Shown: positions 1 through 9,628 of the stretch, one piece after another
Layout: each line of letters begins with the position of its first letter
Numbering within the stretch: the first letter of the stretch is position 1
Virus record (IMG/VR): IMGVR_UViG_3300034012_003212
Coordinates: 124,001-188,000 of that record
Source: a virus
Strand: one strand, 5' to 3'
Length of the DNA: 64,000 bases
Program-made: the position numbers and the translations under genes
Notes under the pieces: generated by a model
Told to the model about the DNA's origin: nothing
Seen by the model: only the letters and a program-made list of their open reading frames with translations
The model's database searches: none

Positions 1-304
1 TCGGCTTATTGTTCAAAGGAAGCAAATTAAGAGCATAAACAGGGCCTGTGCGAAGACAGGTGATCAAGGAGCGATGGAAAAATGATCCACGGCTCTCGAG
101 AAATTTATCTGTATCGCCAAAAACCGTCTTCATTTCCTTCACATCACGAAGGAAAACTGGTGTGTTAAAGGGTCCCTTTCTTGAGAATCCAACAACCAAT
201 CTGAGAGTGTTTGTGTTGACGACTATTCTCTCACTAGCGTCGAACTCGACGGTGTAGACTCCGCTAGCTTTAAACCTATTTAGATCAAGGGTTACATTTG
301 CCAT
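1..304 (-). CDS. Tail sheath protein, N-terminal part (runs off the window)
   Basis: The reverse strand reads MANVTLDLNRFKASGVYTVE and stays open to the window edge (about 101 residues), through a segment with VVGFSRKGPFNTPVFL. The short strand/turn start followed by G-x-S-x-K-G-P-x-N-x-P is the usual opening of T4 gp18-type sheath proteins, which polymerise around the tail tube and contract to drive it through the envelope. A GATATATAG late-promoter-like box lies about 30 bases upstream of the ATG. It is the first of a run of minus-strand virion genes with the terminase behind it. The rest of the protein is outside the window. Confidence 0.75.
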   Translation of the reverse strand, partial: MANVTLDLNRFKASGVYTVEFDASERIVVNTNTLRLVVGFSRKGPFNTPVFLRDVKEMKTVFGDTDKFLESRGSFFHRSLITCLRTGPVYALNLLPLNNKP

Positions 305-333
305 TGTTTGAGATTATTTTCTTGCTTTGCTTT

Positions 334-342
334 CTATATATC
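334..342 (-). promoter_or_regulatory. Late-promoter-like box GATATATAG (tail sheath)
   Basis: The box reads toward the sheath ATG and matches the motif found in front of many virion and head-cargo genes here. It resembles the T4 late promoter TATAAATA. Confidence 0.55.
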
Positions 343-356
343 AAAAAAATCTAAAA

Positions 357-2255
357 TTACATAGGGTATGTCAGACCTTTTGGAATTTCCGGCTTAAAAT
401 TTGTATCAAAGAGATTAAAATTTATATCCAGCATATCCCCGTCCTCATCTTTTGCATCAAGAGTCTGAAATATTTTGCTTTGCATCTTAGTTTTTACTGT
501 TTCGTCTATATTATCATAGAGCTCTTCTACCTGGTACATTAGATCCTCTCCAGCTGGGTCGCCATCTATGTCAAAATCAACGAGATATGGGCACAAACAT
601 ATGCATGTCATTGCTGCATCATCATGGTGATAAACATCTGCATTATAGGACGTTTCGGTCTTCTGGAAGTTTATGAGCTCTTCGCATGTAACACGTTCAT
701 TGACTATAATCCTCTTTGACTGCTCGAGCCTTTTAAATGTCACACAGAATAGGTTTTTGTTGTCCTTTTTTATCCTAACGCCGGGTTTTTTCTTACGAGC
801 ATCTTTTGTATGTTTTGTGTGAACAAAAACATCATCATGTATTTCATCCTGATTTTTTGCATCATTGAGTACCCTCGATATGAAATAATCTCCCTTGAAG
901 TTTATCTCAACAATTGCTTTTGTGTTATCAACATTGGTGTAATTCTTCACAAGTTCAGAGAATATCCTTGCTGCATTCTCAATTGAACATTTATTATCCC
1001 TGAAAATTCCTATCTGTTTTAGGTAGAAAAAGTCACTATCCTGCGTGGGATTTGTTACGGAGTTCATCATGCTAATGTCCATGAGCTTGAGCTCAAATAT
1101 GTTCATCACGGTAGAATCCCTTCCATTTCCATCGGAAAGATCCACAGATATAACGAACTTCTTATCTGAAAAATCAAAATCAAAATCCGGGTCCCAAACT
1201 AGATTGTCATGGTTTATTCCAAGATCGTGGAGTTCTGGTATCTCTCTCCATTCATAATCTATGCAGCTCTTCTTCAATCTTTCTATCTGTTCCTCTGAGA
1301 GAAGCACGCTGCTTCCAACAAAGAAATTCAGACCATATTCACGGTCAAACTTATCCTGCCCTAGGTTGGCTATCTCATTTTTCTTCCAGTTCTCATCCCG
1401 GCCTTCAACCTCCCACCAATCCACACGGAGTGAACGATACTCGTTGGTCCCGTCGACTCCTCCAAAATATATGTCATGGAATAGATTCTTTCCATTAGGA
1501 GTTGATGTTAATATTATCTGAGCGACCTTTGATGATGAAAGCGTCGGATATATGGAGGTATAAAACTCTCCTGCGACGTTATCCGGAATGAACGCAAACT
1601 CATCAGCATACAATAAGTGCACGGTTTTTCCGCGGCCAGAACTCTTTGTTGTCGTCTCGGCATATATTTTACATCCATTATCAAAATAAAGGGTGTTTAC
1701 ATTATTTACCGTTATTCCGGGTTTTAGGAAGTATGGTACTTTATCATATACATCCTTTATCTTTTCCATGATCTCTTTTGCCGTGTTGCCCTTGTTTGCA
1801 AGAATCAACACATTGCGATCAATGTTAAAACATATGTACCAAACTATGTAGATCGACGATGTTACCGTCTTACCGACCTGTCGGCTTGCGAGCAGTGCAA
1901 CATATCGGTTCTTCTGGAATTCTGCAAGCATCCTTTTCTGGTATTCCCTTAGTTGCAGCTTTGCGATTCCAAAGTCCGTCATTGAATGTGCATGTCCATT
2001 TGCAAAATGGGTCACATCATCCATACACATTTTGAACTCAAACAGTTCATCTTCAGTGAGCCTGAATGGAAGATTTGGCGCTTTTTTTCCTATGTCACCA
2101 TCGATGAACGGCTGGTCTCCGGGTAAAATGTCACCTCGGCTGTACTTCTGGAAATAATCATCTATCTTTTCAGACGTCCATGCATTAGAGATTGATACCT
2201 TCCTCTTGCTGTCCTCTGCTTCTGCTATATCTATTTTCTTAAACAGTTTTGACAT
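357..2255 (-). CDS. terL: Terminase large subunit (packaging ATPase-nuclease, gp17 family)
   Basis: This is the motor that pumps DNA into the prohead and cuts the concatemer. The N-terminal ATPase has Walker A SRQVGKT (about residues 124-130), Walker B LLYADEF (about 214-220) followed by the catalytic Glu region, and coupling motif LTSTPNGKN (about 249-257). The C-terminal RNase H-fold nuclease shows VISVDLSDGNGRDSTV, AIVEINFKGD and a late HHDDAAM, which supply the acidic triad. Its 632 residues match T4-type large terminases. A GAGG sequence sits before the ATG, and the gene follows the small-subunit candidate by 18 bases. Confidence 0.95.
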   Translation of the reverse strand: MSKLFKKIDIAEAEDSKRKVSISNAWTSEKIDDYFQKYSRGDILPGDQPFIDGDIGKKAPNLPFRLTEDELFEFKMCMDDVTHFANGHAHSMTDFGIAKLQLREYQKRMLAEFQKNRYVALLASRQVGKTVTSSIYIVWYICFNIDRNVLILANKGNTAKEIMEKIKDVYDKVPYFLKPGITVNNVNTLYFDNGCKIYAETTTKSSGRGKTVHLLYADEFAFIPDNVAGEFYTSIYPTLSSSKVAQIILTSTPNGKNLFHDIYFGGVDGTNEYRSLRVDWWEVEGRDENWKKNEIANLGQDKFDREYGLNFFVGSSVLLSEEQIERLKKSCIDYEWREIPELHDLGINHDNLVWDPDFDFDFSDKKFVISVDLSDGNGRDSTVMNIFELKLMDISMMNSVTNPTQDSDFFYLKQIGIFRDNKCSIENAARIFSELVKNYTNVDNTKAIVEINFKGDYFISRVLNDAKNQDEIHDDVFVHTKHTKDARKKKPGVRIKKDNKNLFCVTFKRLEQSKRIIVNERVTCEELINFQKTETSYNADVYHHDDAAMTCICLCPYLVDFDIDGDPAGEDLMYQVEELYDNIDETVKTKMQSKIFQTLDAKDEDGDMLDINFNLFDTNFKPEIPKGLTYPM

Positions 2256-2273
2256 TTAAAACCTCAAATTATT

Positions 2274-2861
2274 CTACATTTCACGCATGCGAAGAAGAAG
2301 ATCTTTCTGGCCGCGACTAACAACATCATTAAGAACCTCTGTTGCACTCATGGAATGACTAGCATCAGGGGTGGCGAGTGCCCTCTCCCCGTCCGTAGTC
2401 CTCTTCATCTCGTACTGATTTTTTATCGCTTTATAGCTATCATTAAGATACACTTGCATGAGGGCTAATTTCTCATTGTAGTCCTTCTTTTTATTCAGGA
2501 GGGCGGTCTGTGTATCTATAAGCCTTGGATTTATATTACCGGTATCTATCTCACATAATACCTTTTTTAAGGAATACATCGAACTCCATATGGAAAAGAG
2601 CATATCCGATAAATTAAGTATGTCCATCTTCCTCTTGTTCTGTATAACATCATTTGTGCGAAGCGATTCATCCATGATCCAAAAATCAACATAACTGTCT
2701 ATGACTTTCTGCGCATGGTCATGCATTTCATCCTGTACTTTATCAAAATCCACATACACTTGTGGTTTCTTCAATGGATTTCCATCTTCTATTGGATTGT
2801 TGCTTTCAGAAAATCCTTTTGCAATATCCTCTAAATTCCTGAGGTCCAAGTCCTTTCTCAT
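2274..2861 (-). CDS. Probable terminase small subunit
   Basis: This 195-residue, mostly helical, charged protein is encoded directly upstream of terL. A central helical stretch (about residues 75-150) looks capable of coiled-coil packing, as in small terminases that form rings and present DNA to the motor. No sequence signature was recognised; the call rests on position, size and helicity. The start is supported by AGGAGATATAAATG, a good Shine-Dalgarno at normal spacing. A tail-neck or other assembly factor is the main alternative. Confidence 0.45.
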   Translation of the reverse strand: MRKDLDLRNLEDIAKGFSESNNPIEDGNPLKKPQVYVDFDKVQDEMHDHAQKVIDSYVDFWIMDESLRTNDVIQNKRKMDILNLSDMLFSIWSSMYSLKKVLCEIDTGNINPRLIDTQTALLNKKKDYNEKLALMQVYLNDSYKAIKNQYEMKRTTDGERALATPDASHSMSATEVLNDVVSRGQKDLLLRMREM

Positions 2862-2870
2862 TTATATCTC

Positions 2871-4886
2871 CTAGATAGTCTTTCCAATATACGGTGCCCT
2901 GGACTGTGGAACCGCATTGTCTATTATTATTCCAAGATCTGCATCTTGAACGATTGTTTGATTTAAAAATAGTTGTTGTTGATCTATACCAACGATTGTG
3001 TCCATCAATCGTATGTTCGATAGTTTTATTGGAGCAGCACGAAGAACATAATTGGAATCTGTGTCGATTTCCAAGCTCTTTCCATCTATATTCCTCAATT
3101 CAGTGAATACCTGTCGTATATCTAATGTATTCTGACTTAATTCCTGTGAATAGATCGTGAGTGTTACTTGATTAAATTCGCTGCTCACTGTTGCACATAT
3201 GGCATGGAACCATTCAGGATCTAATGCATACCCTAAATCAAACCATTCATCAACTTCATTGACATTTATACGAAAATACCTGAAGTCTCTTGAACTGATT
3301 TCAAAACTAGTATCGCCTGTTATATAATTACACACATATGATTTTGTGAACTTTGGCCTTGTTGTTGAGAATGTTGTCTCCCACGATGGGTAGAGGTCTT
3401 CTATCCATCCAGTCCAAGATGAAGTGGATGTATCATAGTGTAGTATAGAGTCTGATACGCTTTCACATGTATAGGTCCATGATGCACCCGCCTTTACTAT
3501 AGTGTTCACTAATAAAGGAAGTGAGAAGCCATTCCTGGAAGATCGTATGCTAATCTCATCCCCTTCTTTTACATTCTTGATCGGCTGGTTTAATGTCAAC
3601 GATATCGTACCTGATGGGGTATTTTTTGTTATCGACGTGAAATTTGAATCGTATGATTTTACTTGAAGTTCTGGCACCTGAGGCTTGAACCATGCAGCAA
3701 ATGTTCGATTTGATGCAGCAGGCCATGAACAATTTTGTTCATACTCAACTGCAACGTCATACGCATATCCTGGTTCAGGAAGTATGGAAGAAAGATCATA
3801 CCTAAAATTGGTGAGTACGTTGAAATTGTTCAGTAGATTCTTCTCTTCTATTATCAGATTCGGATTTATCGTAGTCCTTAACACATCGACCCTGATGGTC
3901 TTCTTCTTGAGTTGCTGTTTATTGGTCACTTTCTTTTCCTCACGATCCTGTTCAGAACCAAATTGTGTCTCAGTATTTCTTGTGATCTCAGCCAGCTGTG
4001 CAAGGCCATTTTCTTCCGTAGGAGTTCCAGTAGGAACAATGACGTTTGTGGGTTTTGGGGACCATTTGTATAGTTTGACTTTATAGAACAACTGGAGCTG
4101 CATTATGTTCCTATGCAGGAACGAATCCATGATCTCAAAGATCTTATCCATCATAGGGATGAATATGATGTCGCGCTTCTGGGGTCTTGTGCCTTCTCCG
4201 AATATCTGTTCAAAGTACATTTTATCTATGTGAACTTCAAATGGAAGGTCAGAATAATCTATCCCAAAGGGCGAAAAACTAAAATTAGCATCAGGGAACT
4301 GGTTATTCGGGACAACAACTTTTATGCACTTAGCAGGTTGCACATTCTGAAGGGTGTATTCTCTCATGATGACGTCCGTCCCAAAGGAATCAACCGTCGC
4401 CCTGTAGTAATTAGTCTCTATCCCCCATTGGCGATTGATCATTCGAGAAAGACCCTGTGCCATCTGCTTTAATTCATCTACTGCATATGGGTTATATCCA
4501 TCTGCATTGAGGAACATGGTCCCCTTTATGTTACCTATTCGGTATGGATTATAGACTGGATTAGGCCTTGACACTTCAGGGGTGATAGTGTGTGTGACAC
4601 TCATGGAAACTGAATCTATGACTGCCGGACCGGATGACTCTAGAGTATAACGGAATTTGAACCATATCTCAGATGCTGGAAGATTGACTGCATTTATATT
4701 TTCAGGGACAGATGAGTCGAAATACTCAGAGTACGTCTTATTGTCAAAAGACCATGCGAATTCCTTCTTCACGGAAGCTGAACTAGTAACTATGTCACTA
4801 ATTCCTGTGATGGTCTCCACGTCCTTCAATGGACTGTCAGAAACAAATATAGCGTAATCGCCTTCGTTTTGCAGGGTTGTTGCCAT
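2871..4886 (-). CDS. Virion structural protein with LamG/concanavalin-like region
   Basis: A 671-residue protein of mostly beta character, rich in Asn, Ser, Thr and aromatics. A middle segment (about residues 290-340) is polar with many Lys and Glu and looks like a linker. The C-terminal third has features of a concanavalin/LamG jelly roll: an AAWFKPQ strand and a later EWFHAICATV followed by QVTLTIYSQ. Its place between terminase and lysis genes suggests a virion part such as a fibre, neck or decoration protein. I chose the ATG at 4886 because a GATATATAA box ends four bases before it; an upstream in-frame ATG at 4904 overlaps that box. Confidence 0.55.
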   Translation of the reverse strand: MATTLQNEGDYAIFVSDSPLKDVETITGISDIVTSSASVKKEFAWSFDNKTYSEYFDSSVPENINAVNLPASEIWFKFRYTLESSGPAVIDSVSMSVTHTITPEVSRPNPVYNPYRIGNIKGTMFLNADGYNPYAVDELKQMAQGLSRMINRQWGIETNYYRATVDSFGTDVIMREYTLQNVQPAKCIKVVVPNNQFPDANFSFSPFGIDYSDLPFEVHIDKMYFEQIFGEGTRPQKRDIIFIPMMDKIFEIMDSFLHRNIMQLQLFYKVKLYKWSPKPTNVIVPTGTPTEENGLAQLAEITRNTETQFGSEQDREEKKVTNKQQLKKKTIRVDVLRTTINPNLIIEEKNLLNNFNVLTNFRYDLSSILPEPGYAYDVAVEYEQNCSWPAASNRTFAAWFKPQVPELQVKSYDSNFTSITKNTPSGTISLTLNQPIKNVKEGDEISIRSSRNGFSLPLLVNTIVKAGASWTYTCESVSDSILHYDTSTSSWTGWIEDLYPSWETTFSTTRPKFTKSYVCNYITGDTSFEISSRDFRYFRINVNEVDEWFDLGYALDPEWFHAICATVSSEFNQVTLTIYSQELSQNTLDIRQVFTELRNIDGKSLEIDTDSNYVLRAAPIKLSNIRLMDTIVGIDQQQLFLNQTIVQDADLGIIIDNAVPQSRAPYIGKTI

Positions 4887-4890
4887 GCAT

Positions 4891-4899
4891 TTATATATC
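4891..4899 (-). promoter_or_regulatory. Late-promoter-like box GATATATAA at the structural gene
   Basis: The box ends four bases before the ATG at 4886, so a T4-like start point would give an essentially leaderless message. Confidence 0.45.
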
Positions 4900-4903
4900 T
4901 CCA

Positions 4904-4943
4904 TAAAAAAATAAGCCCAATGAATTTCTTCAAAGGGCTCATT
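4904..4943 (-). terminator. Hairpin with T-runs after the endolysin gene
   Basis: GAGCCC and GGGCTT arms (4935-4940 and 4913-4918) flank a short loop and are followed on the minus strand by a run of T. The plus-strand side also ends in T6, so it may work both ways. Confidence 0.6.
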
Positions 4944-4962
4944 TTTTACTTTTCTGTTCCTA

Positions 4963-5757
4963 CTAAAGGAGGATTTTTGCGTATTTTGAGAATTTATCTA
5001 TCCTGTCGCTCAATCCTATTTTTCCACCGTTTATCCTTAAAGTAACTTCCGTGATGACGTCTGTACTGGATCCTTCATCACATATTGCCCATATTCCACT
5101 CCTAGTGAAGAAGTATGCGGCAGACACAAGAGGGTATTTGGTTGATACCAGATCAGGATTTGATACAACATCCTCTCCTATGAATTTAGAGAAGTTAGTG
5201 TAATTATTCTTCCCTGTCAACTGGATGTATCCTCTTCCACGAAACTTAAATCCTTCTCTGGATGATTCATCCCCGTTTCCCATACGGTTTGCGTAAACCC
5301 TAGAACCTATTTCTGTGTCCTTAAATGCGTATGATTCACTGAGATTTCCAGGGAAATACTTTGAGAATGTGCGTTTTAATCCAGAAGAAGAATATTTAAG
5401 GTTCTCTGAGACATTCTTAAAATTTGAAGATTCATGGGCGCATTGTGAGAGGAAATGACATGCACGGAGACTCGTGTTCATGCCAAAATTCATCTGAACA
5501 TTTCCAAGCTGAGCATAAACATTGTCTGGAATGAAACCTTTGAGCTTCTCTATGAAACTCGGGTGTTCTTTCTCTATTATTCCCATAGCCGTGAGCGTGT
5601 CGGATCCCGCTATCCCATCTACTTCCAATCCATTCTTCTTTTGCCATTCCTTAAGTTTTGCTTCAGTTCCAGGACCAAAATCCCCATCGGCTTTTATGCC
5701 CAATTTCTCTTGTAGGAGTTTTACAACAGCTCCAGATGAACCATTCTTTAGTACCAT
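4963..5757 (-). CDS. Endolysin: peptidoglycan-binding domain plus GH19 lysozyme/chitinase-like domain
   Basis: Residues 1-58 form a PG_binding_1 repeat (LKNGSSGAVVKLLQEKLG, then ADGDFGPGTEAKLKEWQKK and DGIAGSDT). Residues about 65-264 are a glycoside hydrolase 19 domain, with CHFLSQCAHESSNFKNVSEN carrying the candidate catalytic Glu and FRGRGYIQLTGKNNY. GH19 endolysins cut the glycan strands of murein at lysis. No signal peptide is present, so a holin is expected to release it; a small membrane-protein gene lies 13 bases upstream. The ATG has an A-rich leader and no obvious Shine-Dalgarno. Confidence 0.9.
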   Translation of the reverse strand: MVLKNGSSGAVVKLLQEKLGIKADGDFGPGTEAKLKEWQKKNGLEVDGIAGSDTLTAMGIIEKEHPSFIEKLKGFIPDNVYAQLGNVQMNFGMNTSLRACHFLSQCAHESSNFKNVSENLKYSSSGLKRTFSKYFPGNLSESYAFKDTEIGSRVYANRMGNGDESSREGFKFRGRGYIQLTGKNNYTNFSKFIGEDVVSNPDLVSTKYPLVSAAYFFTRSGIWAICDEGSSTDVITEVTLRINGGKIGLSDRIDKFSKYAKILL

Positions 5758-5770
5758 GACAATTATTTTT

Positions 5771-6097
5771 TTAGACTATTTCTTGTAATTTTTCCCCGTC
5801 GGTTGGATTCACATTGTTCATCTCAAGATTGAAACTCTTCTTCTCTTTCTGTATCTGTGTTATCATATAGCCTGCTGCGGCGAGTTCCATTCCTGCCCAT
5901 ATACCAAAATCGGATGTTCCCATCACATTGATTTTTGTAATGAGCCAAAATATCATCCCCCATTGGCTTATGACGAATGCTATACCAGACTCTATCCTCT
6001 TTTTAGAAAAGAATGATGGCCTGTCACTGTATATGTTGAGTATCTCATTGAAAAGCCATCGGATGCTTGAGAAAATACCCTTAAAGAAATTTTTCAT
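5771..6097 (-). CDS. Small membrane protein, holin candidate
   Basis: 108 residues with two hydrophobic segments (IAFVISQWGMIFWLI and FGIWAGMELAAAGYMI), a basic N-terminus and a polar tail. Two or three short membrane spans next to an endolysin is the classic holin arrangement, but no family signature was recognised. I start it at ATG 6097, 16 bases after a GATATATAG box; the longer in-frame reading would begin within that promoter. An unrelated membrane protein of the lysis module is possible. Confidence 0.5.
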   Translation of the reverse strand: MKNFFKGIFSSIRWLFNEILNIYSDRPSFFSKKRIESGIAFVISQWGMIFWLITKINVMGTSDFGIWAGMELAAAGYMITQIQKEKKSFNLEMNNVNPTDGEKLQEIV

Positions 6098-6113
6098 GAC
6101 CGTCTTTTTTTGA

Positions 6114-6122
6114 CTATATATC
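6114..6122 (-). promoter_or_regulatory. Late-promoter-like box GATATATAG (lysis genes)
   Basis: Sixteen bases upstream of the holin-candidate ATG, followed by an A-rich leader as at other late genes in this window. Confidence 0.5.
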
Positions 6123-6137
6123 AAAAAAATGATGATA

Positions 6138-6542
6138 TTAGTCTTTTTTGATCATGGCTTCTATTTCCTTGAGCTCCTTTAGAAGTTCTTCCTGGTACAA
6201 TTCTTGCATGGATTCCATGTCCTTTGTTGATAATTTATTGAGCGTCATAAACTTATCAATCGCCTCCTTTGAGACTTTCTTCTTCTCCTTCTCATGCTTC
6301 TTGGTCTTTGTGTACATCCACACAGGAACTTTTGTGTAGAGCCGTGACATGGCATCTTTCCACACATCGACAACAATCCTGGGGTCAATGTTACGATTAT
6401 TCAAAACATTGGCATGCACCGGGAACTTTATACTCATGAACCTGTTCACCATGAATGAGTTCCTTGATTTATCCATATTGGAAACTTCATTCCAATTCGA
6501 ACCGCGATCGAATAGTCTTTTTGTGAGATCAAACAGCTCCAT
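6138..6542 (-). CDS. Probable clamp-loader small subunit (gp62-like)
   Basis: 134 residues with an N-terminal patch DKSRNSFMVNRFMSIKFP followed by HANVLN, which resembles the conserved core of phage clamp-loader small subunits (FMxNRxxS then a helix). The C-terminus is helical and highly charged. In T4, gp62 pairs with gp44 to load the sliding clamp; the gp44-like gene here lies at 11675-12643. The ATG at 6542 overlaps the end of the helicase gene by 14 bases, so the two are probably translated together. Confidence 0.5.
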   Translation of the reverse strand: MELFDLTKRLFDRGSNWNEVSNMDKSRNSFMVNRFMSIKFPVHANVLNNRNIDPRIVVDVWKDAMSRLYTKVPVWMYTKTKKHEKEKKKVSKEAIDKFMTLNKLSTKDMESMQELYQEELLKELKEIEAMIKKD

Positions 6543-8241
6543 GTTTAGTCCTCTTTATTATTATACGTTTTAGATATGATTCTGGTAGGTACCTTGCGCT
6601 CGCCAGTTGATCAAAACACTCATCGAGTATGTATGTAATGGCCCAATCGTCATAGTTCCTTATACTCCTTCCTATGCCTTGTATGACGCTGTTAGCCGTA
6701 CGCGACATGTACTTCTCGGGATATAATTCCAGGAGCTTCTTGATAAACTCATCTGATATGTTAGGAAACGGAACTTTAAAGAACACCTGGAACCTTGAGA
6801 GGTCGTCGTCAAAGCTCAGACCTTCTAATAATGATGGTCCAATGAGTATACTCGACTTCTTGCTCTTAAAAAGATCTATGGCAAATGATTTTTCTTTTGA
6901 CGAGTCATATGTGATCATCCTATGGCTCTGTGAACTTCCTTGTATTATCTGTTTTGCCATCGAAAAACTACCTGTATGTATTATACCACGATCCTCCGAG
7001 TGTTTATCGATGATTGCATCACAAATCTTCAAAACCTTCGGGAAGTTCTCTTCCCGTTTTCCATAGTTCATCTTGAAGCCTCGTACGTAGAATATCGGGC
7101 TCTTTGAATGATCGAACTGGTTATCTATCGAAATGTATTCGTAGTCGTCGAGGCCTATGAACTTTGCAAAATTTTCAGGATTCCCCAGAGTCGCACTCAT
7201 GAACACGCGGAATTTTGAATTATCGATGAGTGTCTTTCGTATGAGCCCAGTTTCTTCTAGATTCTTAAAAGATGCAGATGTGTCATCTCCTGGCTCAATT
7301 ATCCGAACAAGGTTTTGTTCATCTGTGATGAATTTCACATAATCTTCTATCTTGCAGTGAACATCGCTTATTCGGTCTATCTGCCATTGCGCCTTTGATA
7401 TGTGCCCAGGAACAGGGGTACCGAATGGCCATTTATTAGAACAATGATATTTAAACTTTTCTTTTGTTGAGCTCAGCATGTTTTTTAACACACCATCAAG
7501 AGAACTGAGTGATTTTAGTATGTCCCCGTTCAGCTGGGTCTTCATACATGTTTCTATGAGCTTCCTTGAATCGCCCGAAAAGTCCTCAGTAGAATACAGC
7601 TCTTCCGAGAATGTGGTGAGAAAATCTCTGATCATGTCGGCGAACTTATATCCAATCCTCGGCGTGTAATGGGATTGTACTATAGACTCGATCTTATGAG
7701 CCTCATCAAAAAAACAAAAATCTCGAATGCCAAAATCTGTGTTGGTTTGTAGGTAGTTGAGCTGCAGGAGCCAATAACTGTAATTCAAGAGCGCCGTATT
7801 GGATGTGGCTGCGATTTCCTTCTTACTGTAATATGAGCAATCACCATAACAACTAAGAAACCTAGGGTTCTTTGCCTTCATCTTACACTCCCCGAGGGAA
7901 ATCTGCATCCCGTTGATTTCGCAATTGTAATTATCCATTCCACGTACGCTCGGGATTCTAAGACCTAGCCTCTCGATATCACGCTCATACTGATCCTGGA
8001 GTCCAAGGTCAGATGTTAGGATGTAGCCGGTCTTTCCCATCTTATTGAACAGGAGACTACCGATGAGGGACAATATGCTTTTTCCTGTTCCAGTGGGTGC
8101 ATCTATAAGGAATGATGCGCTTGGATTCCTGTCCATCCTTTCGGCCAGGCGCATTATCGTTTCTTCCTGGAATGGTCTGAATCTGAACCCCTTATCACGG
8201 AGTTCAGATATCGCGGCATGCAGCTGTGTTTCTATATTCAC
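6529..8241 (-). CDS. XPD/DinG-type iron-sulfur helicase
   Basis: A 570-residue superfamily 2 helicase of the Rad3/XPD/DinG group, which unwinds DNA 5' to 3'. Seen: Walker A APTGTGKS (48-55), four cysteines at about 107, 119, 131 and 135 in the place of the Fe-S cluster, FFDEAHKIES (DEAH at 179-182), motif III VFMSATL, and motif VI QGIGRSIRN near the C-terminus. All four cysteines are kept, so the cluster is probably intact. The start is GTG at 8241, which overlaps the stop of the nuclease gene (GTGA), pointing to translational coupling. It could serve repair, recombination-dependent replication or D-loop processing. Confidence 0.85.
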   Translation of the reverse strand: MNIETQLHAAISELRDKGFRFRPFQEETIMRLAERMDRNPSASFLIDAPTGTGKSILSLIGSLLFNKMGKTGYILTSDLGLQDQYERDIERLGLRIPSVRGMDNYNCEINGMQISLGECKMKAKNPRFLSCYGDCSYYSKKEIAATSNTALLNYSYWLLQLNYLQTNTDFGIRDFCFFDEAHKIESIVQSHYTPRIGYKFADMIRDFLTTFSEELYSTEDFSGDSRKLIETCMKTQLNGDILKSLSSLDGVLKNMLSSTKEKFKYHCSNKWPFGTPVPGHISKAQWQIDRISDVHCKIEDYVKFITDEQNLVRIIEPGDDTSASFKNLEETGLIRKTLIDNSKFRVFMSATLGNPENFAKFIGLDDYEYISIDNQFDHSKSPIFYVRGFKMNYGKREENFPKVLKICDAIIDKHSEDRGIIHTGSFSMAKQIIQGSSQSHRMITYDSSKEKSFAIDLFKSKKSSILIGPSLLEGLSFDDDLSRFQVFFKVPFPNISDEFIKKLLELYPEKYMSRTANSVIQGIGRSIRNYDDWAITYILDECFDQLASARYLPESYLKRIIIKRTKHGAV

Positions 8242-9350
8242 GATAATAGGGAGAATATGTCAGATTGGATGTTGATCTTTTGCTTCTGGTTTATCTTCAA
8301 TTCAGGTCTCAGTGATTCAATACGTCTTTCTGTGATATCGATGTGCCCAGGGGAAAGAAGGTTCACATCTACCGAAAGATCACTTGGAATCATATGTTCA
8401 CTGAGCCAGATTATCTTTGAATTTTCCCTAAAATTATTAATCGCATCTGACACAGGAAAATCAAGTGACCCTGAATTTTGGATGAGCCTTTCGCAGAACA
8501 CACGGAGTTCATTTTCATCTTCAAGGAGGTCGGACACTAAAGGAAATGCTTTTGAACTCACACCAGCCTTTTCAATCATCCGTTCTGTCAGCGAAAATGT
8601 CCTATCTCCGGATGCAGACTTCCACTGGATTATGGACTGTATGTTATCTGATTTATCCCCGGTCAGGATCTTTAGCATGAGTTCCCATTCAGGATCGATA
8701 TGCTCTATCACATATTTCGCAGCAATTGAAATTAGTTGGTCGTAACCGTTTGTTCCCCTGCGATCGAATAGATCATCGATCTCATCCCTATCAGACTCAT
8801 TCATTGGACTGAAATCCTGGAATGAAAATGTCTTGGATTTTGATAGAGGATTGAACATACACACAACGCTGTCTTCTGATTTAGTGCTAACAAGCTGCTT
8901 GAGGTCGTTATCTCCGCTGACTATGACAACCGAATCCCCCTGGTCTCTAAATATCTTCGACCACATGAAGACTAAATCGTCTGCTTCTGCTCCATCTACC
9001 TTTGATGCTGTGATTCCACACTCGGTTAGTGTATTCCTAATGCTATCACAGACTTTGCGGTACGATTCCCAATCGATGTTATCGTCTTCAGGTTTTTTTC
9101 TCTTGGCTTTATAGCTGGCCCCTATGAGTGTTTTCCTCCATGATTTGGAATCAATGCACCAGACGCAATTGACTAATGCGCTCTTGGGAAACATGTTCAC
9201 AACCTGGCGAACATCGTCTATTGTCTTCTTCTCGAATGCCAATTGGTCTTCTTCCTTGGAAAGGAAACCCGAACCCCTGTGCTCTCGTAATAGCAGATAC
9301 AGATTTCTGATCAACATGAAATTAGCATCGAATAGTATGTTAAGTCTCAT
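8238..9350 (-). CDS. rnh: 5'-3' exonuclease / RNase H (FEN family, T4 Rnh-like)
   Basis: A 370-residue FEN-fold nuclease that would remove RNA primers and flaps from Okazaki fragments. The acidic metal-binding residues appear in ILFDANFML (N-terminus), DGAEADDLVF (about 118-127) and VSGDNDLKQL (about 143-152), with the helix-three-turn-helix signal LTGDKSDN (about 220). The C-terminal 80 residues are less conserved and probably contact the single-strand binding protein or helicase. It heads a compact nuclease-helicase-clamp loader block. Confidence 0.88.
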   Translation of the reverse strand: MRLNILFDANFMLIRNLYLLLREHRGSGFLSKEEDQLAFEKKTIDDVRQVVNMFPKSALVNCVWCIDSKSWRKTLIGASYKAKRKKPEDDNIDWESYRKVCDSIRNTLTECGITASKVDGAEADDLVFMWSKIFRDQGDSVVIVSGDNDLKQLVSTKSEDSVVCMFNPLSKSKTFSFQDFSPMNESDRDEIDDLFDRRGTNGYDQLISIAAKYVIEHIDPEWELMLKILTGDKSDNIQSIIQWKSASGDRTFSLTERMIEKAGVSSKAFPLVSDLLEDENELRVFCERLIQNSGSLDFPVSDAINNFRENSKIIWLSEHMIPSDLSVDVNLLSPGHIDITERRIESLRPELKINQKQKINIQSDIFSLLS

Positions 9351-9628
9351 TTTTGGTGTTTAAGAAAATTTAACAAAAATTAACAAAAAAATTTTAGAAT
9401 TCCGTTAACAAATCCCCCGGGCGAGATTATAATAGGGTAATGGCCCTGTCTGGGGTTTTAGCATTCATATATACTTATATACTTAAGTACCTAAGGGCCC
9501 CTGAGGGCACTCCTGAGGCACCCTGAATAACATCACAAGGGCCCCTGATAAAACACTACAAAGAGAACACAAGGGTAGAGCCCAGCGAGCTTTTGCAGAA
9601 ATTAAAAACTTCACTAAATATGAGCTGT
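9351..9628. other. Noncoding gap with short GC-rich repeats
   Basis: No gene is supported. Beside the nuclease start it is A/T-rich with repeated TTAACAAAAA. Further on it has two copies of AAGGGCCCCTGA (9493-9504 and 9537-9548) around the palindrome GGGCCC, and CTGGGGTTTTAGC near 9450. Similar CTGGGG/GGCCCC words fill the noncoding block at 58570-59135. A replication origin or a regulatory site is possible. Confidence 0.5.
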